Below, piece by piece: positions 7,630 to 15,122 of a stretch of 64,000 bases of DNA. Positions within the stretch are counted from its first letter, which is position 1, and each line of letters begins with the position of its first letter. The position numbers were made by a program, and so were the translations under genes. The stretch spans positions 62,001 through 126,000 of the forward strand of contig NZ_JABFAM010000011.1 of assembly GCF_013623775.1 (NCBI RefSeq), written 5' to 3'. The stretch is from Rufibacter sp. XAAS-G3-1 (GTDB lineage: Bacteria > Bacteroidota > Bacteroidia > Cytophagales > Hymenobacteraceae). The notes under the pieces are model-generated. The model ran no database searches. It saw nothing but the letters and a program-made list of their open reading frames with translations, and was not told where the DNA came from.

Positions 7630-8826
7630 ATGATTTTAGACGCTTATACTTTTCTGATCATCCTTAGCAGCCTTATTGTTCTCTCCTATGTGTTTGACAT
7701 TTTGGCCAGGAAGTCCAAAATTCCTTCCGTTATCTTACTGCTCATCACCGGCATTCTTCTGCAGCTAGTAGCCAACTATTTCAATGTGAGGCTGCCTGGC
7801 CTGCGCAACATTCTGGAGTTGTTTGGCATTATCGGGTTGATCTTGATTGTGCTGGAAGGCGCTTTGGATCTGGAACTGAGCCGCGACAAGCTGCCGGTCA
7901 TCAGAAAAACGTTGCTTACGGCTACCCTTACCTTGCTCATCACGGCGGCACTCATTGCGTGGTTCGTGAACTTCTGGCTACAGGTGCCCTACCAGGTGGC
8001 CATTGTGAATGCGATTCCGCTGGCGGTGATCAGTAGCGCTATTGCCATTCCCAGCGTGAGCAACCTAACACCGCAGAAGCGGGAATTCATTGTCTACGAG
8101 GCCACGTTTTCAGATATCATTGGGATTGTGGCCTTCAATTTTGCGGTGCAGAATGAGCAGATTGGCGTTGGTTCCTTTGTTTCCTTAGCCCTTGACCTCA
8201 CCAGCATTTTCCTGATTTCTATTGTGTGCTGCCTTGTGCTGCTGTTTTTTGTGGACAAGATCAAAAGCCACATCAAATTCTTCCTGATTATTGCGTTGCT
8301 CATTCTACTTTACTCGGTGGGCAAAAAGCTGCACCTGTCTTCGCTCTTGATGGTGCTGTGTTTTGGCCTGATGCTGAACAATGCGGCTCTGTTTATCAAA
8401 GACCGGCTGGGCAAATACATCAGCCTGACCTCTCTGCAGTCTGAGATTGTGCACCTGAAGCAAATTAATGGCGAGAGCGCCTTCGTGATCAGGACTTTCT
8501 TTTTCCTGCTGTTCGGGTTCTCCATCAACCTACAGGAACTGTACCAGCTAGATGTGTGGGTGCTGGGTTTCACCATCTTCAGTATTATCCTGTTGGTGCG
8601 GTTTACGTACCTGCAGTACATTGCGCGGGTGCCGCTTATTCCGGAACTCTTCATCGCCCCCAGGGGGCTTATCACCATCCTGCTCTTCTACAGCATTCCG
8701 GCTCAATATGACATTGCCGGTATGAATGAAAGTGTGCTCTTCTTTGTGGTGTTGCTCTCCAGCCTGCTTATGATGATGGGGCTCCTGCTCACTAAAAACA
8801 AGGTGAATGACATTCCTGATTATTGA
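7630..8826 (+). CDS. cation:proton antiporter (CPA family)
   Basis: A 398-residue integral membrane protein with about 12 hydrophobic segments over its whole length and no cytosolic regulatory domain. The fold is that of the monovalent cation/proton antiporters. VILLLITGILLQL lies near residue 35, LIVLEGALDLEL near 75, and AIPLAVISSAIAIPSV near 130 in the position of the ion-binding crossover helix. PRGLITILLFY near 345 matches the conserved helix-10/11 region. It likely exchanges Na+ or K+ for H+ across the inner membrane. It stands alone; the upstream 1.2 kb is repeat DNA. Substrate and direction cannot be read from the sequence. Confidence 0.85.
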   Translation: MILDAYTFLIILSSLIVLSYVFDILARKSKIPSVILLLITGILLQLVANYFNVRLPGLRNILELFGIIGLILIVLEGALDLELSRDKLPVIRKTLLTATLTLLITAALIAWFVNFWLQVPYQVAIVNAIPLAVISSAIAIPSVSNLTPQKREFIVYEATFSDIIGIVAFNFAVQNEQIGVGSFVSLALDLTSIFLISIVCCLVLLFFVDKIKSHIKFFLIIALLILLYSVGKKLHLSSLLMVLCFGLMLNNAALFIKDRLGKYISLTSLQSEIVHLKQINGESAFVIRTFFFLLFGFSINLQELYQLDVWVLGFTIFSIILLVRFTYLQYIARVPLIPELFIAPRGLITILLFYSIPAQYDIAGMNESVLFFVVLLSSLLMMMGLLLTKNKVNDIPDY

Positions 8827-8939
8827 GAGACGGGACGTTCCCGGCAAAAAGACAACTGCTTCGTAAGAGCATGTTTGCTTTCTCCAGATGAAACAGACGC
8901 ATGATGGCGTTATTTCATAAAAATCTATAGCTTAGCTAC

Positions 8940-9497
8940 ATGAGAAAAGTACTGGCGGTTATCATATTGGTTACCCTCGGTCCGGTAACGGGTTGGAGCC
9001 AATTCCTGTCTGATCCATTATTGCCTTCTTCCGGAGCAAGACCTAAGCCCATGCCACGACTTGCCGTAGTCACCACGGGTTCTCATGAACCGTTGCTGCT
9101 TCTGGGCTCCCAGAAAACCGACTTCGCCTCAATGGTGGTAGACCCTAAGGAAATCAAGGTGGTGAAAGCTTATAAAGACTCGGCCATTTTGGCCAACATG
9201 GGTTATGAGGCCCGGCACGGGGTGTTGCTTATTGAGCTTAAAAGCAAGAAACCGCTCCTGAACTTAGAGCACGTGCTGGACTACTTTGAAGTACCGCCCA
9301 CCCAACGGCAACTGCGTGTTCTGCTGAACAGGCAACCGGTCAACGAAAGCCGTTTTCTGGCCGATGTTAAACGGATTGTGAAGATAGAAGTGATTACGCT
9401 GGACAAGATAAGCCCCTACCGGATCAGTTGGGACGAAAACGAGCAGTTCCTGAACATTGTAACGGTACAGCCACCCAGCCAGAACAGTAAACCATAG
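8940..9497 (+). CDS. small secreted protein with TonB plug-like segment
   Basis: 185 residues with a signal peptide (cleavage near VTGWSQ, residue 21). The middle resembles the end of a TonB-receptor plug domain: DPKEIKVVKAYKDSAIL then GYEARHGVLLIELKSK, where the plug motif normally ends in a GxxGVILITTK-like string. No beta-barrel follows, so it is not a receptor. The second half (VLDYFEVPPTQRQLRVLLNR) is unfamiliar. Similar stand-alone plug-like proteins exist in Bacteroidota, but I do not know a function. It may be periplasmic. A terminal palindromic element follows between it and the convergent sdaA. Confidence 0.75.
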   Translation: MRKVLAVIILVTLGPVTGWSQFLSDPLLPSSGARPKPMPRLAVVTTGSHEPLLLLGSQKTDFASMVVDPKEIKVVKAYKDSAILANMGYEARHGVLLIELKSKKPLLNLEHVLDYFEVPPTQRQLRVLLNRQPVNESRFLADVKRIVKIEVITLDKISPYRISWDENEQFLNIVTVQPPSQNSKP

Positions 9498-9562
9498 GGG
9501 CAACCCCTTGTGGTTGCCCCTAGTGAGAAACGTAAAAGGGCAACCACAAGGGATTGCCCCTA
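9495..9562. repeat. two GGGGCAACC hairpins in opposite orientation
   Basis: TAGGGGCAACC, six-base loop, GGTTGCCCCTA (9495-9522), then a second copy (9538-9562) reading GGGCAACCACAAGGGATTGC. Related copies lie at 36153-36180 and 36311-36338. Strings of this kind are, to my knowledge, widespread intergenic repeats in several phyla. Confidence 0.75.
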
Positions 9563-9588
9563 CCTCAATATCCTATAAGGCAAAAATG

Positions 9589-9642
9589 CGAATCCCCGTT
9601 TACCGGCTGCTTTTCAGAAAACAGACCTTAAACGGGGATTCG
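9589..9642. repeat. palindromic element PE6 (terminator position)
   Basis: Perfect 14-bp outer arms (CGAATCCCCGTTTA and TAAACGGGGATTCG) unlike those of any other copy enclose the usual core. It lies between convergent genes. Confidence 0.85.
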
Positions 9643-9675
9643 TCACTCACTCACTCACTCACTCACTCACTCACT
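9643..9675. repeat. tetranucleotide tandem repeat (TCAC)8 at the sdaA stop codon
   Basis: Eight uninterrupted TCAC units plus one base. Read on the minus strand as AGTG units, the run begins inside the last codons of sdaA (Asp-Ser-Glu-stop). Because the stop arises in the second unit, changes in copy number would leave the protein unchanged. Confidence 0.9.
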
Positions 9676-10572
9676 ATCTTCGTCTGGGAGGATCTCTACA
9701 TCCTGCACCAGCACCAGTTTCTCTATTTCACGGCCTCTGGGCGTATTGGCGAGGCCACCTAGGGCGGTTTCTTTGTACTTGGTTTCCATGCTTTGCCCTA
9801 CCTCGCCCAGCGCCAGCACGCATTGGTCTACCGGAATGACTGGGTTTACGCCGGCAATGGCAATCTGGGCACTGGAAAACGCGATGGCTGCCGCGCTGGC
9901 ATTGCGCACAATGCAGGGCACCTCTACCAAACCCGCTACGGGGTCACAGATCAAGCCCAACATGCACTGGATGGTGATGGCTACGCCCGCAAACGCCTGC
10001 TCTACGGTGCCGCCCAGGCAGTACACAATGGCTCCGGCACCCATGGCTGCCGCGCTCCCGGTCTCGGCCTGGCAACCACCTACGGCTCCGGCCAGAGAAG
10101 CGTTGGTTTCAATGATAAGCGCAATACCGGCAGCCACCAACAGGCCCTCCAGAATTTTGCGGTCTTCTAAGTGGTGCAAGTCCTGGATGGTGGTCAAGAT
10201 GCCGGGCAGAATCCCGGAGGCCCCGGCGGTTGGCGCGGCCACCACCCGGCCCATGCACGAGTTCACTTCCTTGGCTCCCAAAGCTCTACTGATAAGCTGC
10301 TGAAACTCGGGCGACAGAACTGTTACCGGGGCGGCGGCTACTTTCTTGGCTCCGTTGTTCACCATGCCCGAGCGGGACGTCATGTCCTGGGTCAGTCCGG
10401 TTTTCACGGCATCACGCATAACGTCATACGCCCGCTGCAGGCCGTCCCAGATTTCTTCTTCAGAGCGGCCTTTCTGCTCTATCTCATACGCCAGTACTGC
10501 TTTGTACAACGGTTCTCCCGTAGCCCGGCAATGCTGCTCCCAACTCGCGAAATCATTAAAAAGTAATGCCAT
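9667..10572 (-). CDS. sdaAA: L-serine ammonia-lyase, iron-sulfur type, alpha subunit
   Basis: 301 residues, the length of the alpha subunit of the two-subunit, Fe-S dependent L-serine dehydratase, which converts serine to pyruvate and ammonia in the cytosol. The conserved cluster-binding segments are present: NSCMGRVVAAPTAGASG near residue 104, GGCQAETGSAAAMG near 164, and CDPVAGLVEVPC near 208. No beta subunit gene lies in the window. The protein ends in Asp-Ser-Glu encoded by the start of a tetranucleotide repeat. Its presence a few kilobases from the serine synthesis genes is noted, but a shared transcript is excluded by the intervening genes. Confidence 0.93.
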   Translation of the reverse strand: MALLFNDFASWEQHCRATGEPLYKAVLAYEIEQKGRSEEEIWDGLQRAYDVMRDAVKTGLTQDMTSRSGMVNNGAKKVAAAPVTVLSPEFQQLISRALGAKEVNSCMGRVVAAPTAGASGILPGILTTIQDLHHLEDRKILEGLLVAAGIALIIETNASLAGAVGGCQAETGSAAAMGAGAIVYCLGGTVEQAFAGVAITIQCMLGLICDPVAGLVEVPCIVRNASAAAIAFSSAQIAIAGVNPVIPVDQCVLALGEVGQSMETKYKETALGGLANTPRGREIEKLVLVQDVEILPDEDSE

Positions 10573-10734
10573 CGTTTATTTATATCTACACGTTCAGAAA
10601 CCTTCTGCCTTTCTCATCAAAGTTCCCGTTCACCTCTGTCTAAAGGCTGTTTGGAAAGGGTTCAGTCTTTAAAATTACGAGAAATAAAAGAGAAAGCAGC
10701 AACTCTTGTATACGGCCAGAGGAAAAAACCCAAC

Positions 10735-10793
10735 GGTAGTTCTTCTTCTGTTTTTCACTTATTTTTAAGAAATCAGCCCTAAAACAAACTACC
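10735..10793. repeat. palindromic element PE7 abutting a start codon
   Basis: Outer arms GGTAGTT and AACTACC flank a core ending GAAATCAGCCCTAAAAC. The right arm ends one base before the ATG of the Crp-type regulator, so the structure would cover its ribosome-binding region. Confidence 0.7.
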
Positions 10794-10794
10794 T

Positions 10795-11346
10795 ATGTTG
10801 GCCGCCTTACTTCAGCAAGTTCCGCTTTTCACTCCAGATGACGTGGAGGCTTTCCTGCCTCTCTGGAAAAAGCGATATACTGTGAACCGAGGCGATTTTC
10901 TGATACGGCAGGGACAGGTGGAGCAATATCTGTATTTTGTGGAGAGCGGGACACTGCGGCTGTATTTACCTACTCCGCAGGAAGAAATTTGCGTGGGTTT
11001 CGCTTACCCTAATACCTTACTCACTTCTTTTCCCTCATTAGTCACCCAAACGCCTTCGCAGTACTGCATCCAATCCCTGCGGAGAAGCGAATTACTAGCC
11101 ATCAGCAAAACTGATTTTGACCAGATTCAGGAAAAACGCCCTGTAATAGGGAAGTTCTGGCGGCTGGAGTTGGAAAAGGCTTTGGCAGGAAAGATTGAAC
11201 GCGAAGTGGATCTTCAGCTTCCCGATCCGGCCCAGCGTTTGGAAAGGCTGCTGCGCCGAAGTCCGCACATCTTTCAGTTGGTGCCCAGGAAGTACATTGC
11301 CTCTTATCTGCGCATGACCCCGGAAACCCTGAGCCGCATCATGTAA
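10795..11346 (+). CDS. Crp/Fnr family transcriptional regulator
   Basis: 183 residues. The N-terminal cyclic-nucleotide-binding fold (residues about 10 to 125: NRGDFLIRQGQVEQYLYFVE, SGTLRLYL, SFPSLVTQTPS) lacks the Arg and Ser pair typical of cAMP binding, as in many Bacteroidota homologues. The C-terminal helix-turn-helix is VPRKYIASYLRMTPETLSRI. The protein stops two residues after SRI, a few residues earlier than usual, so the recognition helix is complete but the wing is short. The start lies against a palindromic element. The target is unknown. A DinB-like gene follows 66 nt later, a common pairing. Confidence 0.88.
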   Translation: MLAALLQQVPLFTPDDVEAFLPLWKKRYTVNRGDFLIRQGQVEQYLYFVESGTLRLYLPTPQEEICVGFAYPNTLLTSFPSLVTQTPSQYCIQSLRRSELLAISKTDFDQIQEKRPVIGKFWRLELEKALAGKIEREVDLQLPDPAQRLERLLRRSPHIFQLVPRKYIASYLRMTPETLSRIM

Positions 11347-11412
11347 TTCTTGATTTCAATCAAGGATTTAGCTGAAAGTGGCTTCTACCTTTGGCAAAAA
11401 AGGATAACAACC

Positions 11413-11982
11413 ATGGACACAGCCACTTTTCTCCCTCAACTTCACCAGCAAGCCCAGATTCAGAAAGATATTATCTGCTCTGAGTTCATGGAGTTGCCCC
11501 TTGCCACCCTCAATTTCAAGCCGCACGCCACTGGCTGGAGCATTCTGGAATGCGTGGAGCATTTGAACCGCTACAGCCGTTTCTATCTGCCTCATTGTGA
11601 ACGCACCCTTGCCTCTACCTCTACACCACCCACTCTGCAGCCTGTACGGTACTCCTGGCTAGGCAAAAAGTCTTTAGACTTGGTAAACCCCAGCAGTACG
11701 AAGAAACACAAGACCCTGAAACATATGAACCCGCACAACAGTCAGCTCACCCCAAACGTGTTGGACGAGTTTCAACAGCACCAGGAAACCCTATTACGCC
11801 TTTTAAATACCGCCACTACCGCAGACCTCAACAAGAAGTCTGTTCCGGTTGAGTTTCTCAAGTTGCTCAAGATGCGGCTGGGAGAAGCATTGGAGTTCCT
11901 TGTCTTGCACCAACAACGCCACCTGCAACAAGCCCTACGCGCGAAAGAGCAGGCTCTTCAGCCTATTGGCTTGGTAATTTAA
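11413..11982 (+). CDS. DinB-like four-helix protein
   Basis: 189 residues resembling the DinB/YfiT superfamily of putative metal-dependent enzymes. FKPHATGWSILECVEHLNRY carries the first conserved His region, and LEFLVLHQQRHLQQA near the C-terminus carries the two spaced His residues of the metal site. The frame is open upstream to a TTG at 11350, but the ATG at 11413 fits the fold start (MDTATFLPQLHQQAQ). It is probably cotranscribed with the preceding Crp-type gene. Reaction unknown; some relatives use thiol cofactors. Confidence 0.8.
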   Translation: MDTATFLPQLHQQAQIQKDIICSEFMELPLATLNFKPHATGWSILECVEHLNRYSRFYLPHCERTLASTSTPPTLQPVRYSWLGKKSLDLVNPSSTKKHKTLKHMNPHNSQLTPNVLDEFQQHQETLLRLLNTATTADLNKKSVPVEFLKLLKMRLGEALEFLVLHQQRHLQQALRAKEQALQPIGLVI

Positions 11983-12301
11983 GGAAGGAGGGATGGAGGG
12001 GTTAAATGCTGGCGCGAGTCTGGAGACTCGCGCCTACAGATGATGGGTAGTCTCCTGACTGTCCTCGCTGCCCAGCAGCGACACGGCGCATTGCCGGTCA
12101 TCCACGTCTATACGACTATACCGCCTGCTTAAATGACCTTGTAGTGTCTGAAAGACCCGCGAGCGTCTGTATTGCACGCCAATCAGGAGATTGGCTGCCC
12201 AAGGGTGCGTAGAACGCTGCCGCTAACTCTACGCACAACAATAAAGTCTGGAGACTCGCATCACCCCTCGTCACGAGACTTTAGTCTCGCGCCAGTATTT
12301 T
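11983..12301. other. gene-free region with GAGACT hairpins
   Basis: Holds a GAGTCTGGAGACTC hairpin (12014-12032), a diverged version of the composite repeat (CCTTGTAGTGTCT near 12130), a TGCGTAGA/TCTACGCA dyad (12206-12236) and a GAGACT hairpin pair (12246-12293) just past the 3' end of the thioredoxin-NHL gene. No coding content is seen. Confidence 0.6.
12246..12295. repeat. GAGACT hairpin pair, copy 2
   Basis: GTCTGGAGACTCGC and CACGAGACTTTAGTCTCGCG, followed by CCAG. Same order and spacing as at 1540-1596. It may act as the terminator of the minus-strand gene that ends at 12302. Confidence 0.7.
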
Positions 12302-13738
12302 CTACCTGCCTGCTCCCGCAACAACGCCTTTGATGGTCACTATCTCGCGCTCACCGGTTTTCAGGTTTACTTTCCAGAGTTCGTGGGCATTGGTGTTGGT
12401 GATCCAGAGGAGATCCTGGTGGAAGTGGACATCATTGGGCTCTTCCAGTCCTGCCACTACGGTGCGGATGCGCTTTTTCTGGAGGTTAAGTTCTTTGACT
12501 TTCCCGTTGTAAGTATCGGCTAGGTAAAGGGTACCGGCGTGGGCGGTGATGCCCATGCAGTGCTGGAGGTAGGCTTCGTCAAAATCGCCGTCTTCGTCGC
12601 CAAACTCAAAGAGGCCCCGCCCAATGAGGGTGGTCACGGTGCCTTTGTCTAGGTGCAGGGCCCGCACGGCGCTGGCCTCGGGGTCTGCAATGTAGAGCGT
12701 ACGCTCCAGCAGGGCCAGGCCGCTGGGTTGGTTGAAGGCCGCCTCAGGAAAGGTGCCGTCGGCGAGGGCTTCGCGGCCGGTACCCGCAAACCGGTACGCT
12801 TTCTCCGTCTCAAGATCCAGGCGCAGGATCTGGTGATTTCCGGCACTGGCTATGTAGAGTTGGTTTCCGTCTATGGCTAGATCCCAGGGGCTGTTGGGGT
12901 TGACGGGAACGCCCACCTCTTCATGGAAAAAATAGTAGCTCAGCTCCCCCGTTCCGACACTTGTTGTTACCTGCCTCTGGTGGAGGTTCACTTTTCGGAT
13001 GGCATTGTTCTTCGCGTCAGCTACGTACAGGAAAGATCCGTGGAGCGCCAGGCCGTGCGGCTCCTGGAAACTGGCCTCTTCAAAAGAGCCATCGGTGAAG
13101 CCGCGCTGGCCGCTGCCAATGATTTCCAGTAACTGCCCGGTGGTGTCTAGTTTCAAGATCCGGTGGTGGCCGCTGTCAGAAAGGTACAGGTTGCCTTCTT
13201 CGTCAAAGATCAGCTTGGAGGGAAACTTGAGGGCCGAGGTTGGCGCAGGTTCGGCTTTAAAGCGGAAGGGCTCCCGGTTCAACTTATCGGCGAAGGTTGC
13301 TATCAGGTTATCCAGGTGGGGTTTGATGATGTCATAGATGCCTTCGCCGGGCTTCTGGCCTACTACTTTGCCATCGGGGTCAATGAGGGTAACGGTGGGC
13401 CAAGCGTTGATGGCGTATTGTTTCCAGACCTCAAAATCGGCATCGTTCACCACCGGGTGCTCTATCCCGAACTTGAGAATAGCCTGCCTTATGGCGTTCT
13501 GCCGTTTTTCGGCGTCAAACTTAGCGGAGTGCACCCCAATGATGACCAATTCACGGGCGTATTCCTTTTCCAGCCGCTTCAAATCTGGCAGAATGTGCTG
13601 GCAGTTGATGCACCCAAACGTCCAGAAGTCCAGCAAGACAATCTTTCCTCTGAAATCTTTCAGGAAATAGGAACGGTCTGTGTTTAGCCAACCGTGGCGG
13701 GTGTTTATTTCAGGAGCATTGACGCGGCCGGTAAGCAT
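12302..13738 (-). CDS. thioredoxin-like domain fused to NHL-repeat propeller
   Basis: 478 residues without a signal peptide. Residues about 10 to 150 form a TlpA/thioredoxin fold: IVLLDFWTFGCINCQHILPD carries a CxxC-type site, and NAWPTVTLIDPDG supplies the cis-proline. From about residue 170 there are about six NHL blades, each with a pattern like FPSKLIFDEEGNLYLSDSG or PHGLALHGSFLYVADAKNNA. The domain order is that of NHLRC2-type proteins, which occur from bacteria to animals and whose bacterial substrates are unsettled. It is probably a cytosolic redox or scaffold protein. It is transcribed alone; the upstream region is shared with a divergent PAP2 gene. Confidence 0.88.
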   Translation of the reverse strand: MLTGRVNAPEINTRHGWLNTDRSYFLKDFRGKIVLLDFWTFGCINCQHILPDLKRLEKEYARELVIIGVHSAKFDAEKRQNAIRQAILKFGIEHPVVNDADFEVWKQYAINAWPTVTLIDPDGKVVGQKPGEGIYDIIKPHLDNLIATFADKLNREPFRFKAEPAPTSALKFPSKLIFDEEGNLYLSDSGHHRILKLDTTGQLLEIIGSGQRGFTDGSFEEASFQEPHGLALHGSFLYVADAKNNAIRKVNLHQRQVTTSVGTGELSYYFFHEEVGVPVNPNSPWDLAIDGNQLYIASAGNHQILRLDLETEKAYRFAGTGREALADGTFPEAAFNQPSGLALLERTLYIADPEASAVRALHLDKGTVTTLIGRGLFEFGDEDGDFDEAYLQHCMGITAHAGTLYLADTYNGKVKELNLQKKRIRTVVAGLEEPNDVHFHQDLLWITNTNAHELWKVNLKTGEREIVTIKGVVAGAGR

Positions 13739-14128
13739 AAGTGGTATTTACTTGTAAATTGGTCAGTTAATGGGAGACTAGTACGCGGTGCATCATCTGT
13801 TTTTAAGCCGAAACCTGAATTTTAAGCCAGAAACAGATGGTGTTACTTTGGCCTGAAGGAGCTACGCTAAATTAACCCATGACCAGCTATGCGCCGTGAA
13901 GAAAATGCAAGCCCTCTTTTACGTATTCTGAAACGGGTGGTTAGCCTTTTGCAAATCCAGCACGGGCCAATTGGTTTAGAAGGGTAAAACTATCTCTGGG
14001 CAAGTTGCGTTTTTATGCTTGTTTCTGAAAAGTAGGCTTACATTACCGAAGGGCTTGGTTTACGGGCTGGGTAGTTTGTCTACGCATGTGTCACCTTTAT
14101 TTTTCGCTATTACATAACTCTACCCACC
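13739..14128. other. divergent intergenic region
   Basis: 390 bases between the divergently oriented thioredoxin-NHL and PAP2 genes. It contains element PE8 (13791-13842) and a weak relative near 14010-14050. No clear TAnnTTTG promoter pair was identified. No small gene is supported. Confidence 0.5.
13791..13842. repeat. palindromic element PE8
   Basis: Outer arms CATCATCTGTTT and AAACAGATGGTG pair along 12 bp with one G-T. It lies in a divergent region, 52 nt upstream of a start codon, where a terminator is not expected. Confidence 0.7.
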
Positions 14129-14911
14129 TTGAACATCAAACTTTTTCTGACCACCTCTCTCCTGTGGATTTCTTTGTCTACGGGAGTAGTAGCCCAGACG
14201 TCTACCCCAGATATCCTTCTCACCCAACCGGTGCCTGCGGCGGTGTCACCGGCAGCAGAAAAGCCTAAAACGGGCAAGTACCTAAAGCGGGCGGTGCTGC
14301 CTTCAGCCATTTTAATTGCGGCTGGTATTGCCACCATCAAAGACAACGGCCCTTACAGTAGCTATGATGCCCGCCGAGACGCCCGCCGGGCTTTCCCCAA
14401 TTTCAGCAACAACCTAGATGATTATCTTTTCTTTGTGCCCATTGTGGGGTTGTACGGCTTTGACCTGTTCTCTTCCCAGAACAAGCATGACATAAGAAGG
14501 CAAACCGGACTGTTGCTAGCCTCTGGGGCACTGACGACCCTGGTCATTTACCCTACCAAAATCCTGACGGCGCAAGAGCGGCCCAACGGAAAACCGCGGG
14601 CTTTCCCCTCGGGCCACACTGCCTTCGCGTTTACTATTGCCACTTTGGTGGACAAAGAGTTCAGAGGCAAAAGCAAATGGATCAGCGTGGGCAGTTACAC
14701 CATCGCCTCGGCCACGGGCGTGATGCGGGTGCTGAACAATGAACACTGGATGGCCGATGTGCTGGCCGGGGCCGGCATTGGCATTCTGTCGGTGAACACC
14801 GTTTACTTTTTGCATGACCGGCTCCTGCGCAACAAAGGGCTGAACGCCTCCCTTACCCCCACGGTTCTGCCCAACGGACAAATGGGCCTGGGCTTCGGCT
14901 TGCAGTTTTAG
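14129..14911 (+). CDS. PAP2-family phosphatase, exported
   Basis: 260 residues with a signal peptide (cleavage after VVAQ) and PAP2 phosphatase signatures: KILTAQERPNG (motif 1), FPSGHTAFAFT near residue 162 (motif 2, with catalytic His) and NEHWMADVLAG near 207 (motif 3). It probably dephosphorylates a lipid phosphate such as undecaprenyl or phosphatidylglycerol phosphate at the periplasmic face. The last residues (GQMGLGFGLQF) end in aromatic Phe like an outer-membrane strand. The apparent start is TTG at 14129; no in-frame ATG fits. The stop codon lies inside an AGTTGTCAG-type repeat. Confidence 0.87.
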   Translation: MNIKLFLTTSLLWISLSTGVVAQTSTPDILLTQPVPAAVSPAAEKPKTGKYLKRAVLPSAILIAAGIATIKDNGPYSSYDARRDARRAFPNFSNNLDDYLFFVPIVGLYGFDLFSSQNKHDIRRQTGLLLASGALTTLVIYPTKILTAQERPNGKPRAFPSGHTAFAFTIATLVDKEFRGKSKWISVGSYTIASATGVMRVLNNEHWMADVLAGAGIGILSVNTVYFLHDRLLRNKGLNASLTPTVLPNGQMGLGFGLQF

Positions 14912-14955
14912 TTGTTGGTTATCAGTTGTCAGTTGTTGGTTGTCAGTTTTAGTTG
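14903..14955. repeat. AGTTGTCAG repeat tract, left
   Basis: Units such as AGTTGTCAGTTGTTGGTTGT cover the PAP2 stop codon. The complementary tract lies at 15074-15122, so the 220-bp intergenic region can fold back on itself. Confidence 0.7.
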
Positions 14956-15073
14956 CTGAAATGGTTGATGGCTGATTATTGCTTGTTTTTATCAAAACGA
15001 ACCCAAAACAGCGTACAGAACAACACCAGCGCTTCGGGCCACCCGTACCAAATAAACGCTCTTCTAAAATCAC

Positions 15074-15122
15074 CAACAATCTGACAACTAAAAACTGACA
15101 ACTAAAAACTAACAACTAAAAA
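15074..15122. repeat. AGTTGTCAG repeat tract, right (inverted)
   Basis: Three units of the type TGACAACTAAAAAC in the opposite orientation to the left tract. The tract runs directly into the ATG of the NAD(P)HX repair gene and so forms its whole proximal leader. Confidence 0.7.

Noticed and set aside
6563-7633. Open frames of 60-107 codons in the 6.5-7.6 kb gap
   Set aside because: They run through dispersed repeats and hairpins, lack ribosome sites and have no recognisable domain.
9643-9675. Phase variation of sdaA by the TCAC repeat
   Set aside because: The stop codon forms within the first units, so copy number cannot change the reading frame of the protein.
14252-14276. Palindromic element in the PAP2 gene (AGAAAAGCCTAAAACGGG)
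   Set aside because: Only the right half matches and no left arm is present; chance is likely.
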